Source: Pseudeuparius sepicola (Eukaryota; Arthropoda; Insecta; Coleoptera; Anthribidae). Taken from it: DNA of 64,000 bases. The position numbers were made by a program, and so were the translations under genes. The stretch spans positions 21,547,647-21,611,646 of the forward strand of contig OY987298.1 of the NCBI GenBank assembly GCA_963920635.1, read 5' to 3'. Every line of letters begins with the position of its first letter. Positions within the stretch are counted from its first letter, which is position 1. Below the pieces are notes generated by a model. That model saw only the letters and a list, made by a program, of their open reading frames with translations. It was not told the origin of the DNA and ran no database searches. This document shows, piece by piece, positions 1 to 10,932 of the stretch.

Positions 1-915
1 AAGGCGCTACTTAAAAATTTGAAATTTGGTATGTGTTACCTACTTACTGGAAGACGCCTTAGGGTAGTTTATTCGTTTACACGCACTGCGATAAAAAGGG
101 TAAAAACTAACAAACCCTATTAATTTTTTCTCGACCTTTTTTGTGGGTCATTTTTACTTATAACAAAAATATGATTTGTGTAGCCCTTTTATTTAAGAAA
201 CTTTTTTCCCTCTAGATTTTTTCACGAAAACAATATATTTTTCCTACAAAAAAATTATTTCATGCCAAATACCATTTCCCTGACTGTTCCAGAAAATCAA
301 GTAAAAGTTCATGACACCTTTTTGAGCATCTACTGTAACACCTTTTTTTTATCCTGAAGCTGAATTGCTGTTACCTGATATTTTCGTTGTTTTAATGTTC
401 AATACAAATAATTAAATTGTTTGACGCCCGTCTACTATGAATTATTACGTGATTTTCTGAAACAGTCAGGGGAATGGTATTTGGCATGAAATTATTTTTC
501 TGTAGGAAAAATATTGTGTTTTCGTGAAAAAATTTAGAGGGAAAAAGTTTCTTAAATAAAATGGCTACACAAATCGTATTTTTGTTATACGTAAAAATTA
601 CCCACAAAAAAGTTTGAGCAAAAAAATTAATAGGGGTTGTTAGTTTTTACCCTTTTTAGGGCAATGTGTAAATGAGTAAACTAGGTACCCTAAGGCGACT
701 TCCAGTAAGTAGATAACACATACGAAATTTAAAATTTTTAAGTAGCGCCGTTATTGAAAAATAAATAAAAAAATACTTTTGGGTCATGCACCTTGTAGAC
801 CCGAATAACTTCGCAAGGAAAGCCCAAATCGAAGAATTTTATATGAAGGGCCCCCCTTAAAACTACCTGCCGAACACCCCTTTAAAGTATTTACTATACA
901 TTCTGACTCACCCTG
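1..915. repeat. Snapback (foldback) repeat, left end outside window
   Basis: Positions 3-305 and 443-749 are long, near-perfect inverted copies; the outermost pair is GGCGCTACTTAAAAATTT at 3 and its complement ending at 749. The central loop is about 135 bases. The sequence continues from 750 to a terminal CACCCTG at 909-915 followed by TA, the same end seen on other snapbacks here. The mirror-image outer end would lie left of base 1. No coding content is seen; the open frame at 392-607 is a hairpin-arm coincidence. Confidence 0.8.
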
Positions 916-1689
916 TATAATGTAGTAATTGGTCAGTGTCATACGCAAATAGAAATTTATATCAGAGTGGGCGTATAAATAATTATTATTGTTTTCTTAA
1001 AGCGGGTATTAAAAAGTGTTTAGCTACTAAATAAGGACAAATAGTTTAAATGGGACTTAAGAAATCTCAAAATCACATCATCGTGAAAATCTTTTTCGCG
1101 CATGCGTTCCGCCCCGATCTCAAATCGAACCAAGGCCAATCCAAGACAGAAAAACATACAATCCACATAGTTCGCTCCGACTGTCGCGACCGCGGCCCCT
1201 ATGTCAAATTGATAATTAGCAATCACATAGGTAAATACTAAAAATCCGTTTACAACTGCAGCATGTGGCTTCAATAAGCTAAAGTTAGTTACAGTGGTAT
1301 ACTTTTTAAAACCGAAAGTTCAATCGTCGGTAAAATTACATATATATCTAATGGTAAACCTGTTTACCATGCCATGGTGGCTAATGCTTAACCAACACAC
1401 AACCTTCTCATGCCCGTGGGTCGTGGGTACTCTCCAATGATCCAGAAACAACCCAAATTCGCACCAGCCCCGGGCAAGAACCTGTAACGAATAGACTACT
1501 CAGTTAGGGAACTAATTGGGCCCTAAAATTAATTTCAGTTGCAACTCGGCCTTCGCTCAATTATCGAAAGTTTAGTTCGAGTTCGATAATGAATTTGTGC
1601 GATACAGAATCGATTATGTCAAAGCTGCTTCGGATTCGGGGAGAGCATGCCGCCGCCGGCCCCACTTGCCTGTTTCCCTTCCAAGCAAT

Positions 1690-2680
1690 TTCCCTTTGCC
1701 GGAATGGTAAACATGGAATTAGATAGTTCTGAGCGTTCTGGCGGTTAGGTAAATGCCATTTCCATTCAAAGTGTTTATATAAAATTGTACTCCAACGATA
1801 CCTATCAGTGGGCCGAGTGGGCTACCGTTAGGCTTATACGGATAAGAAGGGAAGAACCATTCTTCTTTATGAAAGGCAAAGATAAAAGAGTAACATTCAA
1901 ATTTTAATTGGGTTTCGTTTATTTCCTGATATTTACTTACCGTGCCATTTAGCAACGGCGGGAGCTCTGATAAATACAGGGTTAACTATCACTTAATATG
2001 GAAGAGAAAAAGCTAAGTAAGTAAAAATGTACATACGTGTTTAACACCCCAGCACGTGTGAAGCAGTATTCGTCAGTGCAAAGAATGTTGAAAACAAAGT
2101 TTGGGTCTTGGGCGATTCGATCACGTAGCCAAGTGCAGTATGTCATTCTCACCCAAAAATTATTTGCTTCTAATACTTGGACCTTGTGAATGTGATATCC
2201 TCCATGCCCCATGCCAATAATTTTATTGTTACATTTTAAATTTCACGTAGGTATTAGGCACAAGAAAAGACAATCCCATCAGATGGGATTGTCTTTGGTA
2301 CAAGTCAGTTTTATTGGTTTTATTTTACTTGCCTTGTTCTGAGATATTCCCAATCTCCTTGCAACAGCCGTACTGCTTATGGAAGGTTCCTCTTCCACCA
2401 AATCAAGTACTGCCTCAACATCGTTCATATTCATTTGCCCTCCAGGTCCACCCCTTCGAGCTTGCAATACACCAGTGTTTCGCAAACGTTGTATAACGTT
2501 CACAAAGGTACGTGGATTTGGCATATTTGCCCTATATTGGGAAAACTAATACGGTATTCTGCAGCCCTCGATATGCACTTTGATTGCATATCCCGGCGTT
2601 CGAATACTCCGGCATTTTCACAAAGACGCTGGGAAATAAACGCGAGGTTAAATTCGAAAACGCCCTCCGCGGGCAACTAG
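1690..2680 (-). pseudogene. Mariner-like transposase relic (DUF4817-type helix-turn-helix plus DDE core)
   Basis: Minus-strand pieces read as a broken Tc1/mariner-superfamily transposase. Positions 2279-2524 encode an N-terminal DNA-binding segment (NPRTFVNVIQRLRNTGVLQ, then a second helix-turn-helix around VARRLGISQNKASKI). Positions 1982-2212 encode the core start, with HIHKVQVLEANNFWVRMTYC and CTDEYCFTRAGVLNTYV; the D of TDE matches the first catalytic aspartate of the family. Positions 1690-1820 resemble the next block (GIVGVQF, LNGNGIYL). The frames are separated by stops and shifts, and about 160 bases at 1820-1985 do not align. The C-terminal catalytic D/E region was not found. Assignment to a transposase is firm; the exact subfamily is less certain. 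Confidence 0.7.
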
Positions 2681-3416
2681 CGCAACTAGTGTGAAGTGTG
2701 ACGCAGATGTTAGAGATGCGACGTAGAACAAGACAGTGCATCGATTCGATACACATCGACGTTCTGTCTTTGTATTTCAAAGCGTTCAGTCCAATAACGT
2801 TTAGTTTAGATAGATTTTCAATAAGTTTTCTTATGAAAATCATTTTTTTTGAAACAGCAATCAACTAATCTAACATTGACATCGATATCGATAATTATTA
2901 CGCACCTCTGCTGTTTTGTGCGTTTTGTGTCCAGTTTTCTCGTCTGTCAGTCCGCCCCCGCCGTCCCTACGATAGCGCGGTATGTCGAATTTGATTCTAC
3001 CGAAATTTTCGTGGTTTTGCGAGAAATGTGTATGTAGTGTACTTACTTCGTGCTGCTATTGAAAATGCAAAAACAAAAAACGGGTAGGGATTCAGGATTA
3101 CCTAGTTTCGGGACCGACCTCGAGACGAGCCTCGGGACTCCATTTTCCATTTTTGAATTTGACCAAATAAAGTCGACGCGTTTGCGCCCTGTTCCTCGAA
3201 TAAAATTATTAAAAATAAATAAATAAATAAAAAAAACAAAGAAACATAAAAAGAAATTTTTTCTACATAATAATTAAAAGATTAAAATTATTTATACAAA
3301 ATATTAAATATATATCTACTAATACATTTTTTTTATTTTGTTCTACGTCATTGTCAGTCGTCGTTGAGGTCAGTGAAATGTCTTGGTCTTCTATGTGGTA
3401 GTCTGTGATCTAACTG
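2681..3416. other. No gene recognised
   Basis: Mixed sequence with a short GC-rich stretch near 2940-3010 and A-rich, AAAT-repeated sequence at 3205-3300. The A-rich part lies just 3' of the Jockey-like fragment on the minus strand and may include its 3' tail. Nothing else is supportable. Confidence 0.4.
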
Positions 3417-3800
3417 TTACGTGCAGGCGTCTGTCAAAAGTTGATTAGGATGGTTTGGTATTGTTATGTCATAAATTTTCTGTGCATGTGTCCTGATGAA
3501 TTCTCTTACAGTCGGTATGTTAAGGTCATTGTGTATTGTATGGTCCGAAACATACCATTCTGCCCCGGCCGCCATACGAAGACATTTATTTTGAATAATC
3601 TGAATTTTGTTTAAATTGCAACTAAACACCAGGCGGCGCAGGCGTATAATAGGGAGGGTCTTATTACCTGTGTGTAAATTAAAACCTTGCTTTCCACGTT
3701 TAACTTAGAATTTTTAGCTAACAAAGGAAACAAATTGGCCATTGCTGCTTTTGCTTTTTTAGACCTAGAGTTTATGGCGATAACCAGGTAAGTTTTTTTT
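3417..3800 (-). pseudogene. Jockey-like LINE reverse transcriptase, C-terminal fragment
   Basis: On the minus strand, positions about 3800-3640 read KAKAAMANLFPLLAKNSKLN...YTQVIRPSLLYACAAW, the typical region after the RT fingers/palm in Jockey-clade ORF2. After a frameshift near 3630 the frame continues as LNKIQIIQNKCLRMAAGAEW, WYVSDHTIHNDLNIPTVREF and ends at a stop at 3417. The block 'L..LQ..QNK.LR......WY......H.DL.I....' is characteristic of Jockey/RTE-type ORF2 C-termini. Catalytic RT motifs lie upstream and are absent, as expected for 5' truncation. Not a host gene. Confidence 0.75.
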
Positions 3801-4859
3801 TATCTAAGGTAAACCCATCAGGTAGACAACTTCATCTCGGGACTCGGGATTCATATCCTGTTTCCTGTTTTCAAATTTCAAACTAAGGTAAATCCAGGCG
3901 AATCTAGGGTAAATCTAGCAGCGCTGCGGCTGTACAGATTCAAATCTATTGTTATTTATGTATTTTTTTTTTAATTTGTTTGAGTAAAAAGGTATTTTCA
4001 TCCTTCCTAAAACAACGACAACACCGCGAAAAATCGCTTCTAGTTCACAGTGTTTCGAAGCCATATTGGACGACGTAATTATAGGTGGAGATTTACAGGG
4101 AAAATTTTGGGGTTTTTTACCATTTTTTAAAGATCGTAAAAATCTAAAACTATTTTTCTATGTTTTCTTAAGCCACCCTGCGCACGTGGTAAAATTTTTG
4201 TACTAAGTGATAGTTAACCCTGCATAATCCGAGCCACCATCCGTTTGGACAGCATTTTAGTGAGAGACAAAAAGAAGTCGCACGAAAAATCGAATACACA
4301 TGAATAAAATATATTTAATTTTAGTATGCTGAGTAAAATAAATAAAAAACGCAACTAAATTCAGCATATTATTATCCCGATACACCGCTTAAACATTTAC
4401 TCAAAACATTTTATGAGAACCGAGGTGAACTTTTAAAATTGTGTCTCAGTTTAAGTTATTTCTCTGGTTATTTATTCAAAAGAAAATTGGTTCAACTCAA
4501 AAACTCGTCTAAATAGTCTACATTTTGTGATGGTGTCTGTTTTTCTGAGACGTCAGATGCCCATGGAAATAAATGCTACTGGAAGACTTTGGTAAGTTTT
4601 CTAAGACGGCGGTATGAACTTAGGAGCTAATTTTCTGGTAACCAAAAACTTCAAGGTTTATTATTTGATTAATATTTCTTAATTTTTCAATTTAGAAGGT
4701 TTTATCAAAATAAATTTATAGAAATAAGGGCCGAGGAAAATTTTTTGCTGCCAGAAAATCGGCTGCTAACTTCACACCAGTTTAGTTATGCACATTGATT
4801 TTTAAAATGTCTTCTGATATTTGGCCCTTCCGTACTACGAATTTCCGGGAGCATATCTA
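3801..4859. other. No gene recognised
   Basis: AT-rich sequence without a supportable coding frame. It holds a 19-base inverted partner (4205-4223) of a segment at 1977-1995, described under findings. Confidence 0.4.
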
Positions 4860-5569
4860 GTACAGTAAAATTGGGCCAAAACCCAAACATCAAAAAAAAA
4901 GTTCTTTCTAGCGCGAAATAATTCCATACCCTCATTTTTACAAGCTAAGGACAAATTAGATATGGAATTGATTTGACATAAAAGAACGAATGGAAATCAG
5001 AACGCTATAATGAATGAGGGCAAAAAGTGAGTACAAATTAACTAAGGCTACTAACTTGTATTGGACATATTTACAGTCATATACTTATGAAGTTATGTTG
5101 TGACAAAAAATAACAATCTATGGGTGTAATATGTATCTATATATGCATAGATATAACTTTATATATTCTACATACATTATTCAGTTACTAATTTATACTG
5201 TAATCATTTTAAGTTTTTTCAACAAAAACTACATGAAATAAATACAAAGAAATCTTTACCCCTCCATATCATGGAAACCGTTCACTTTACCATAATTCTG
5301 TATATAACAATTCTTGTTCGGAATTTAATGTATATCATTTGCGTATAGAATGACGTTTGCGCTAAACCTCATAGTTTACTAGATATTCACGCAAAACTGT
5401 GAAAAATAAGAATTTCCTGCCCTTTTCACCCCCTCCCCCCGAAACCCGACGCTGGTGGTGGTGTAACTTTTTAGTACTAACTCTTAGGAGGGTATGGAAC
5501 TATTTCGCGCTAGAAAGGACTTTTTTTTATGTTTGGGTTTGGCCTAATTTTGTGTTAGTTTTACTGTAC
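4860..5569. mobile_element. MITE with ~75-bp inverted ends and TA duplication
   Basis: The left end GTACAGTAAAATTGGG at 4860 is mirrored by the right end ...TTTTACTGTAC at 5569. Inverted similarity extends about 75 bases on each side (4860-4935, 5490-5569) and includes the shared block TTTCTAGCGCGAAATA. TA flanks both ends (4858-4859 and 5570-5571), as expected for Tc1/mariner-type target duplication. The 710-bp body has no coding capacity, so this is a non-autonomous element. Confidence 0.75.
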
Positions 5570-6519
5570 TAATCGAACAGAGGTAGTCCTCTCACTCTTT
5601 TAAAATGTTTTTTCTTTTATTTGTGAACTAGATGGATCCGGCACGTCATTTTAACCCAAAGATTTTACTTTACTACTTGCGTGGTCCGCGGTCCTCTTTA
5701 ATGAAGAAATAAACATTTAAAGGATGTAGACACTACCTTCATAAGGCAGAATCTTAATTCCGGACTTGATGGTAGTAAAACGAACTGTCAGATGCCTTGT
5801 TCTTTTATTATAATTAAACGCAAGTTGATGACAACTCGGTGGAATTTTATACATTGTGGTAAAGCCCCACTTCCTGGAGTCGTATTAACTGGGTTTACGT
5901 CGGCGGTGATAATAAAACGGGCAAATTTAAAAGTTCCCTATAATGCGACTCTTCTCAGAATACAGAATAAATAAATGCTGTTCATTCTATTAATTATGTT
6001 AGCAACTTTGTTTAATATTTCTGCAAAAATATTCCATTGATCTAATACACTAATGTTATATCCAACGGGACTACACACTTCATATACAGGGTGTCCCGAA
6101 ATTAGCCTGCCATAATAAAACATAAAACACATAGGGGGGGGGGGGGGGGGCACATTCACTGGAACTTTGTAGATAGGCAGGAACATTTTTTCAATCAAGT
6201 ATTCTGCCTTTAAATTTTTATTTAGTTTTGGTCGACGATCCATAAATCTGAGGAAACCGATCGAGTTATTGATTAAAAATCGTTGGCGAGCAGGATCTAT
6301 TAAAAATATTGCTGCAGCGACTGAAAGTTATCTTCATTCGCGCTTTTCCTTCATAAGGTCAAGTTAATTCAGGAAACTAATCCAGCAGATCATGCAACGA
6401 AGCAGTAAAAATAACCCACGCAAAGAAAACAATAAGCAGCGTCGGTCGTCGTTCCCCCTCCAGATTATTGTCTCGTGAACCGAACATCGGGAGCCATAAA
6501 GCCATTCCTTGAGGCATAT
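5570..6519. other. No gene; one isolated CAGGGTG end and a G17 tract
   Basis: Position 6087 begins CAGGGTGTCCCG preceded by TA, the terminal motif of the snapback repeats, but I found no mirrored arm nearby, so it is probably a solo end. A run of 17 G residues lies at 6134-6150. The minus-strand open frame over it (5938-6243) contains a proline run from this tract and is not credible as a gene. Confidence 0.45.
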
Positions 6520-6800
6520 CCAGATGTCTCCCCGCCTCATTCCACCACTCTGCCAGAGATAAAGCGCAATTTTAGGAATTGGGCCGGCTGCCAGACCGGA
6601 TAAAACTGTTGCCGGTCGAAGATTGAAAATTATCGCCCCTTGTTAGCTTACATATTTATTTTATTGCCTCGTGATGCTGTTTTTGCCGCCAATAACAAGT
6701 GGTCGCGTTGTGTGGCCTGGTGATAAATCGAATGCGGAAGCCGGCATGAGGTTCGCATTACCATAAACTTTGCATTTATCTTCTTGTTTTGGATGGGGGA
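6520..6800 (+). repeat. Diverged dispersed repeat, partner of 9410-9690
   Basis: This GC-richer stretch aligns by eye with the reverse complement of 9410-9690. Both share GGGCCGGCTGCCAGA, GAAGATTGAAAATTATCG, ATTTATTTTATTGCC, TGTTTTTGCC, AGTGGTCGC and ATTACCATA in the same order and spacing. No coding frame is conserved between the two. Confidence 0.6.
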
Positions 6801-6999
6801 GTATCTAAAATCGTATTTTCTGTTTCGTCTTTTAAACCTTAATTCAAGAGCGGTCAAACAAGACAAGTTGCGACATTTTATTCTTTACTAAAATAATATT
6901 TTCAAATCGGTTGTGAAGAACACCAAATCGTCATTAAATACGATAAATAGGTAGTGTGCACTATTGTACAATTTTTTCTGTAATAATATTCTTTATGTA

Positions 7000-7125
7000 G
7001 GATTCCACGTGAGATACGTGGAAATTTACATTTTTCTCTTATTCTCCATCCCCGAAAACACACCAGAGCCAGATATCGGAATATCTGTTCAGCAATTGAT
7101 TACATTGGGAAAATTATAGAGATAT
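7000..7125 (+). repeat. Arm fragment of the 43065-44052 snapback family
   Basis: The sequence around GAGATACGTGGAAATTTACA, TATTCTCCATCCCCGAAAACA and CAGAGCCAGATAT parallels 43800-43920 and the reverse complement of 43205-43330. Only this piece is present. Confidence 0.55.
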
Positions 7126-7439
7126 ACCCAATTCAATTTTAAAAAAATTACTTTAACGCGTATTTGGACAATAATAGAAAATAGGACAATACTCGATTGC
7201 CAATGAGACACCAGTCATTCTGTAAAAAATTTGATGGAAAAAACAGCTTGATACGAATCTGAAATTAAAAAAATTCTAAAATCACAAAAACACAAAATAA
7301 GACTAAGAAGTTACATTGAAATGATCATGAACACCTACAAATTAACATGACCCTAATTTGCCTTAATGTTGCATTAAAAATGTGTTTGCTGAAAATGCAT
7401 AAATAAGCTAGCATAACTCCAAATTAAAAAAAGAAAAAA

Positions 7440-8404
7440 TCAGCAAATATTTACAAAAGTTAGTGGAATATTTTCCCATTCTTCAATAGCGACCTCTATG
7501 AGTTGGTTGTGATTAGCAACAGGGTGTCTACGATTTAGTATCTTCTTTTAGATAGTCCCATAGATGCTCTATAGGATTCATGTCAGGACTGTTATTGGCC
7601 ACTGAAATAATGGGATATTCACATCATTTAGGTAGCTAATAACCTGTCTAGCCACATGAGGACGAAAGTTATCCTGTATGAATAAAACAAACAAACAAAC
7701 CGAGCAAAAAGGCATTACATGTTCGACAATAATATTGTCTAAGTAATATTGGGCATTCATAGACCTCGTACCCATATAGGGACCAACTCCGTACGAGCAT
7801 CGAAGCAAATTCCCCCTCGAAACATTTTAGAGCTACCACCAAAAGCCACTTTAGGAGAGATATTACAGCTTGCAAACCTTTCTCCTCGCCTTCGCCAGAC
7901 ACCCTCACGTCCATCTGGAGCTTTGAGGCTAACTCTAGTTTCATCGGAGAACAGAACTTGTTTCCAATCATTGATTGTCCAATTGTCATATATAGTCTTG
8001 CAAAATTTCTGAACTTTGTGTTCTCTGGTGAGCAATGGTTTTTTGGTTTTCTGTTGTTCAATCTCGCTTCATGTAAACGTCTTCTAACCGTTCGAGACGA
8101 TACAGCGATATTTAGAACATCTGCTAATTAATTCTTTAGAAGATTGCTGGTGACTCTCCTGCCTATGAGATCACGTTGCTAAAAAAACTATCATCAATTT
8201 GATTAGTGTAACGTTCTCGCCCTTGCCCTGGTCTTCGATGGCACGAGCCCGTCTCATTATGTCGTCTCACCATGCGGCAGATGCTGCAATGATGTCTTCC
8301 TAACAAACCAGCAACATATTATTATCGCATTGAATATCCTTCATCCAGGAGAGTCGATGCTCGCACTGCATCCTTAAATGACAAATTTATTTGGCGGTTC
8401 ATTT
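7440..8404 (-). pseudogene. Tc1/mariner transposase relic, nearly full length
   Basis: The minus strand starts at 8404 with MNRQINLSFKDAVRASTLLD, followed by degenerate helix-turn-helix sequence. Positions about 8061-7757 give LLTREHKVQKF, NWTINDWKQVLFSDETRVSL, PDGREGVWRRRGERF and VAFGGSSKM; the D of LFSDETR is the first catalytic residue. Positions 7740-7610 give AQYYLDNIIVEHVMPF and IQDNFRPHVARQVISYL, with the second catalytic D at codon 7671-7673. After a one-base shift SPDMNPIEHLWDYL follows, with the E codon at 7567-7569, so the D-to-E spacing is about 34 residues as in Tc1-type enzymes. Several stops and shifts rule out function. Terminal inverted repeats were not recognised. Confidence 0.85.
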
Positions 8405-8675
8405 TACTTACTTGATTTACTCGCAAATGAACTTCTTACTACCTATCACTACTGTTTAGAGGAGTTATTATTATTCAGAGGAGGTATTCAAAAATACCAC
8501 CAGTAACCTATTACACAGACTACACACAAGTTTATTCTGTCCATAAGCGTGAGAACATAGCACCCTTTAGCGCGTATAAGAAATCTGTTATGATGCAGTA
8601 ATAAGGCTCACTGGCGTATAATAAAACTGCGAATCTATGATGAGATATTTCCAAAAGATTGAACTGGTATCAATT

Positions 8676-8885
8676 TTCTCGTGTAGCATGCCGATTCTAC
8701 GTGTGATGTACACCGAGGTACATACTTATATGTGGGAGCACAAGCACGAGTATGGTGTGTATAGTATAGTAGAATCCGGCGGTAGCAGCGGCCATACGGC
8801 AGCGGCAACGTAGGATCCCGGAGCGCCGAGTTACTCGGATACTAGGGTTGGTTTGCCGTTTTAGACTACAAAAAAATGGTTCGCT
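8676..8885 (+). repeat. Dispersed repeat, partner of 56685-56885
   Basis: Both copies share in order CGTGTAG..GCCGATTCTAC, a GTAC-rich stretch with AGAGCACGA/AAGCACGAG, GGAGCGCCGAGTTACT, a GGTTG.TTTGCC block and CTACAAAAAAATG. No coding frame is conserved. Confidence 0.6.
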
Positions 8886-8931
8886 ATTCACAGTGTGTAC
8901 TTGTGTTCTTAAGTAATGACAATAATAATAA

Positions 8932-9266
8932 CAGGTTGATTCAGTTTTATTCTGCGACACTTCAACAGGTGATAGAAAACCAAAAAATAACCGCACTTTC
9001 TTCTATAAACTTTATCATTTTAAGGCCTTATAAAAAAGTGACAGGGTGTTAAGTTTGTAAGAAATATGTGGACTTATTGGATATTTACCAAACTAGTTAA
9101 GATATTTAAGTCATATTTGGTACACGTTATAACGACATGGGTTAGCATAAAACCTGTTACTTTTTTATAAGGCCTTAAAATGATATAGTTTATAGAAGAA
9201 AGTGCGGTTATTTTTTCGTTTTCTATCACCTGTTGAAGTGTCGCAGAATAAAACTGAATCACCCTG
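8932..9266. repeat. Small snapback of the CAGGGTG...CACCCTG group
   Basis: Arms 8932-9050 and 9150-9266 are inverted copies, with GATTCAGTTTTATTCTGCG at the outer edge and TAAGGCCTTATAAAAAAGTG inside. The right end CACCCTG is followed by TA (9267-9268); the left end is slightly mutated (CAGGTTG). It is related to the more decayed copy at 54529-55457. Confidence 0.8.
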
Positions 9267-9409
9267 TATATGCATGATATTTCTACGAGAAAAATGTGGC
9301 AATGAGATATATGCAGAAAATGACTGTTGAAAATGGGCCCCATCTCAAAATTATTCAGACATATATATGGTTTGCATCAATAAGTTGTGAAAAATAGTTG
9401 GCCAATGAC

Positions 9410-9690
9410 TGGCAGTACGAACAAGAATGAAATGTATAAATAGTTTATGGTATATGGTAATTCCAGCGTTGCCCAGGATTTTCTCGTGCCATTTGTCACC
9501 GAACCCCAAGGCGACCACTTGGGGCAAAAACAACATTATGTGGCAATAAAATAAATTTGGGAGTAAACAAGCCACGATAATTTTCAATCTTCGCTGGCGA
9601 AAACAGCTTATATCTTCTGGCAGCCGGCCCAGTTCTCCGTGTTTTATTTCAGATAAAATGACATGATAAGGTTGGAGCATCTGGGGATGC
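9410..9690 (-). repeat. Diverged dispersed repeat, partner of 6520-6800
   Basis: This is the inverted homologue of 6520-6800, with the shared ordered blocks listed in that entry. It lies between the small snapback and the hAT element. Confidence 0.6.
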
Positions 9691-9801
9691 GAAAAGAAAT
9701 AATATAAATTTATAACACTAGATTTTACACTATAGCAGAGGAAATGCGTAAGGTAGGTGTGTTACCACCAGTGGCAGCTCATATAAAACAGGATGCTGAA
9801 C

Positions 9802-10924
9802 CACGGGCGTAGCCAGGATTTAGTTTTGGGGGGGTTTAGTTTGAGAAGTAAATAAAACAACAAAAATATACTTACATGAAATTTAATATCTATATATTCA
9901 TCCGAAAAACTACGACATATTTAGAAAGTTCTTAACTTTAAATGGAATGGATAAATTAATTTCGTTCCTCTGCGCTAAATCTAAAACCATTAAAGAAGAA
10001 ATCTTCGGCTTTTTCTTTTGAATATATCCACTACTTCATCTGCATGAATTTCTGTTCCATAGTGAATGTTCATTAACCATTAAGTCTGTTTTCACTTGTA
10101 GTGTTTCGTAAATAGTTTTTCAGTCTCCTTAGGCTCGAGAAAGACCTTTCTGGGGTAGCAGTGGATACAGGAATGGTAGCCAAGATTTGTAGTAATGTGT
10201 AAATATTAGGATAAAGGTTTTTATCGCACATATCTAGGCATTCCAAACTAGATCTCGGGGTAGGCAGTCTTCTTATCAGCATGCAAGGTAGCTGAAGCTT
10301 TGATTGCTAAATCCAAATTTGTTTCTTTATTAGAAACCCCTTGACCTTGACTACACCACTTTTTCCAGTAGTCCATACCATTAGGTTTATCACCCTTCCT
10401 TTTCTTCCCCTCAATTTTTCGACAGTAATAATGATTCACGTATCTATCCTTAACAAGGTCATCGAATAACAGTGCACTAAAATTACTCACTTACACGGTA
10501 CACTTAATTCTCTTCACTATTCGTTCACCACTTTTCACTTTTATTCGCTTCGAGTTCGCATGGAACAATACTGCCGTAAGCGCGGTCACGCGCCGCGGCA
10601 CCGCTTATATAGCAGCCCAGTAGCCGTCCAGAAACTTCCACGAACTTTCACAAAGTTCCGCTCATTTCGACCGAGGGGCGTGGCGAATACTCGAGAAACA
10701 ACGCAAAGTGTCCCTACAATACAAAATAGTTCGGCTGCAACTGCGTCTGCCTCTCGTCAAAAGATGGCGCTAGGCGCTACTATTACTACATATATTCAAA
10801 CGTAATAATAATTTAACTCTTCACTCCTCGTATTTTTTCGGTATAATATTAGGTAATATTTTGCTTATTTCGGGGGGGGGGGGGGTTTGAACCCCCGAAA
10901 CCCCCCCCCATGGCTACGCCCGTG
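9802..10924 (-). mobile_element. hAT element, internally deleted, with 8-bp target duplication
   Basis: The termini are CACGGGCGTAGCCAGG at 9802 and its inverted partner ...ATGGCTACGCCCGTG ending at 10924. The 8-bp sequence TGCTGAAC is present on both sides (9794-9801 and 10925-10932), the size expected for hAT transposition. The element is 1123 bp and carries a shortened transposase on the minus strand. A G-rich and C-rich pair at 10872-10910 forms a subterminal hairpin. Because the target duplication is perfect, insertion is probably not ancient. Confidence 0.92.
9990..10490 (-). pseudogene. hAT transposase, N-terminal piece fused to C-terminal dimerisation domain
   Basis: The frame starting at 10490 (MSNFSALLFDDLVKDRYVNH) resembles the N-terminus of hAT proteins of the 52-kDa repressor type. 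It runs into a second frame (10282-10073) with IPVSTATPERSFSSLRRLKN, the hallmark of the hAT C-terminal dimerisation domain. After a shift near 10075 the tail continues as NIHYGTEIHADEVVDIFKRK and ends at 9990. The catalytic middle is missing, so the copy is a deletion derivative that could only move with help from another copy. Confidence 0.85.
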
Positions 10925-10932
10925 TGCTGAAC

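Noticed and set aside
5938..6243. 101-codon minus-strand frame with proline run
   Set aside because: It depends on a 17-base G homopolymer and a solo repeat end; no homologous features.
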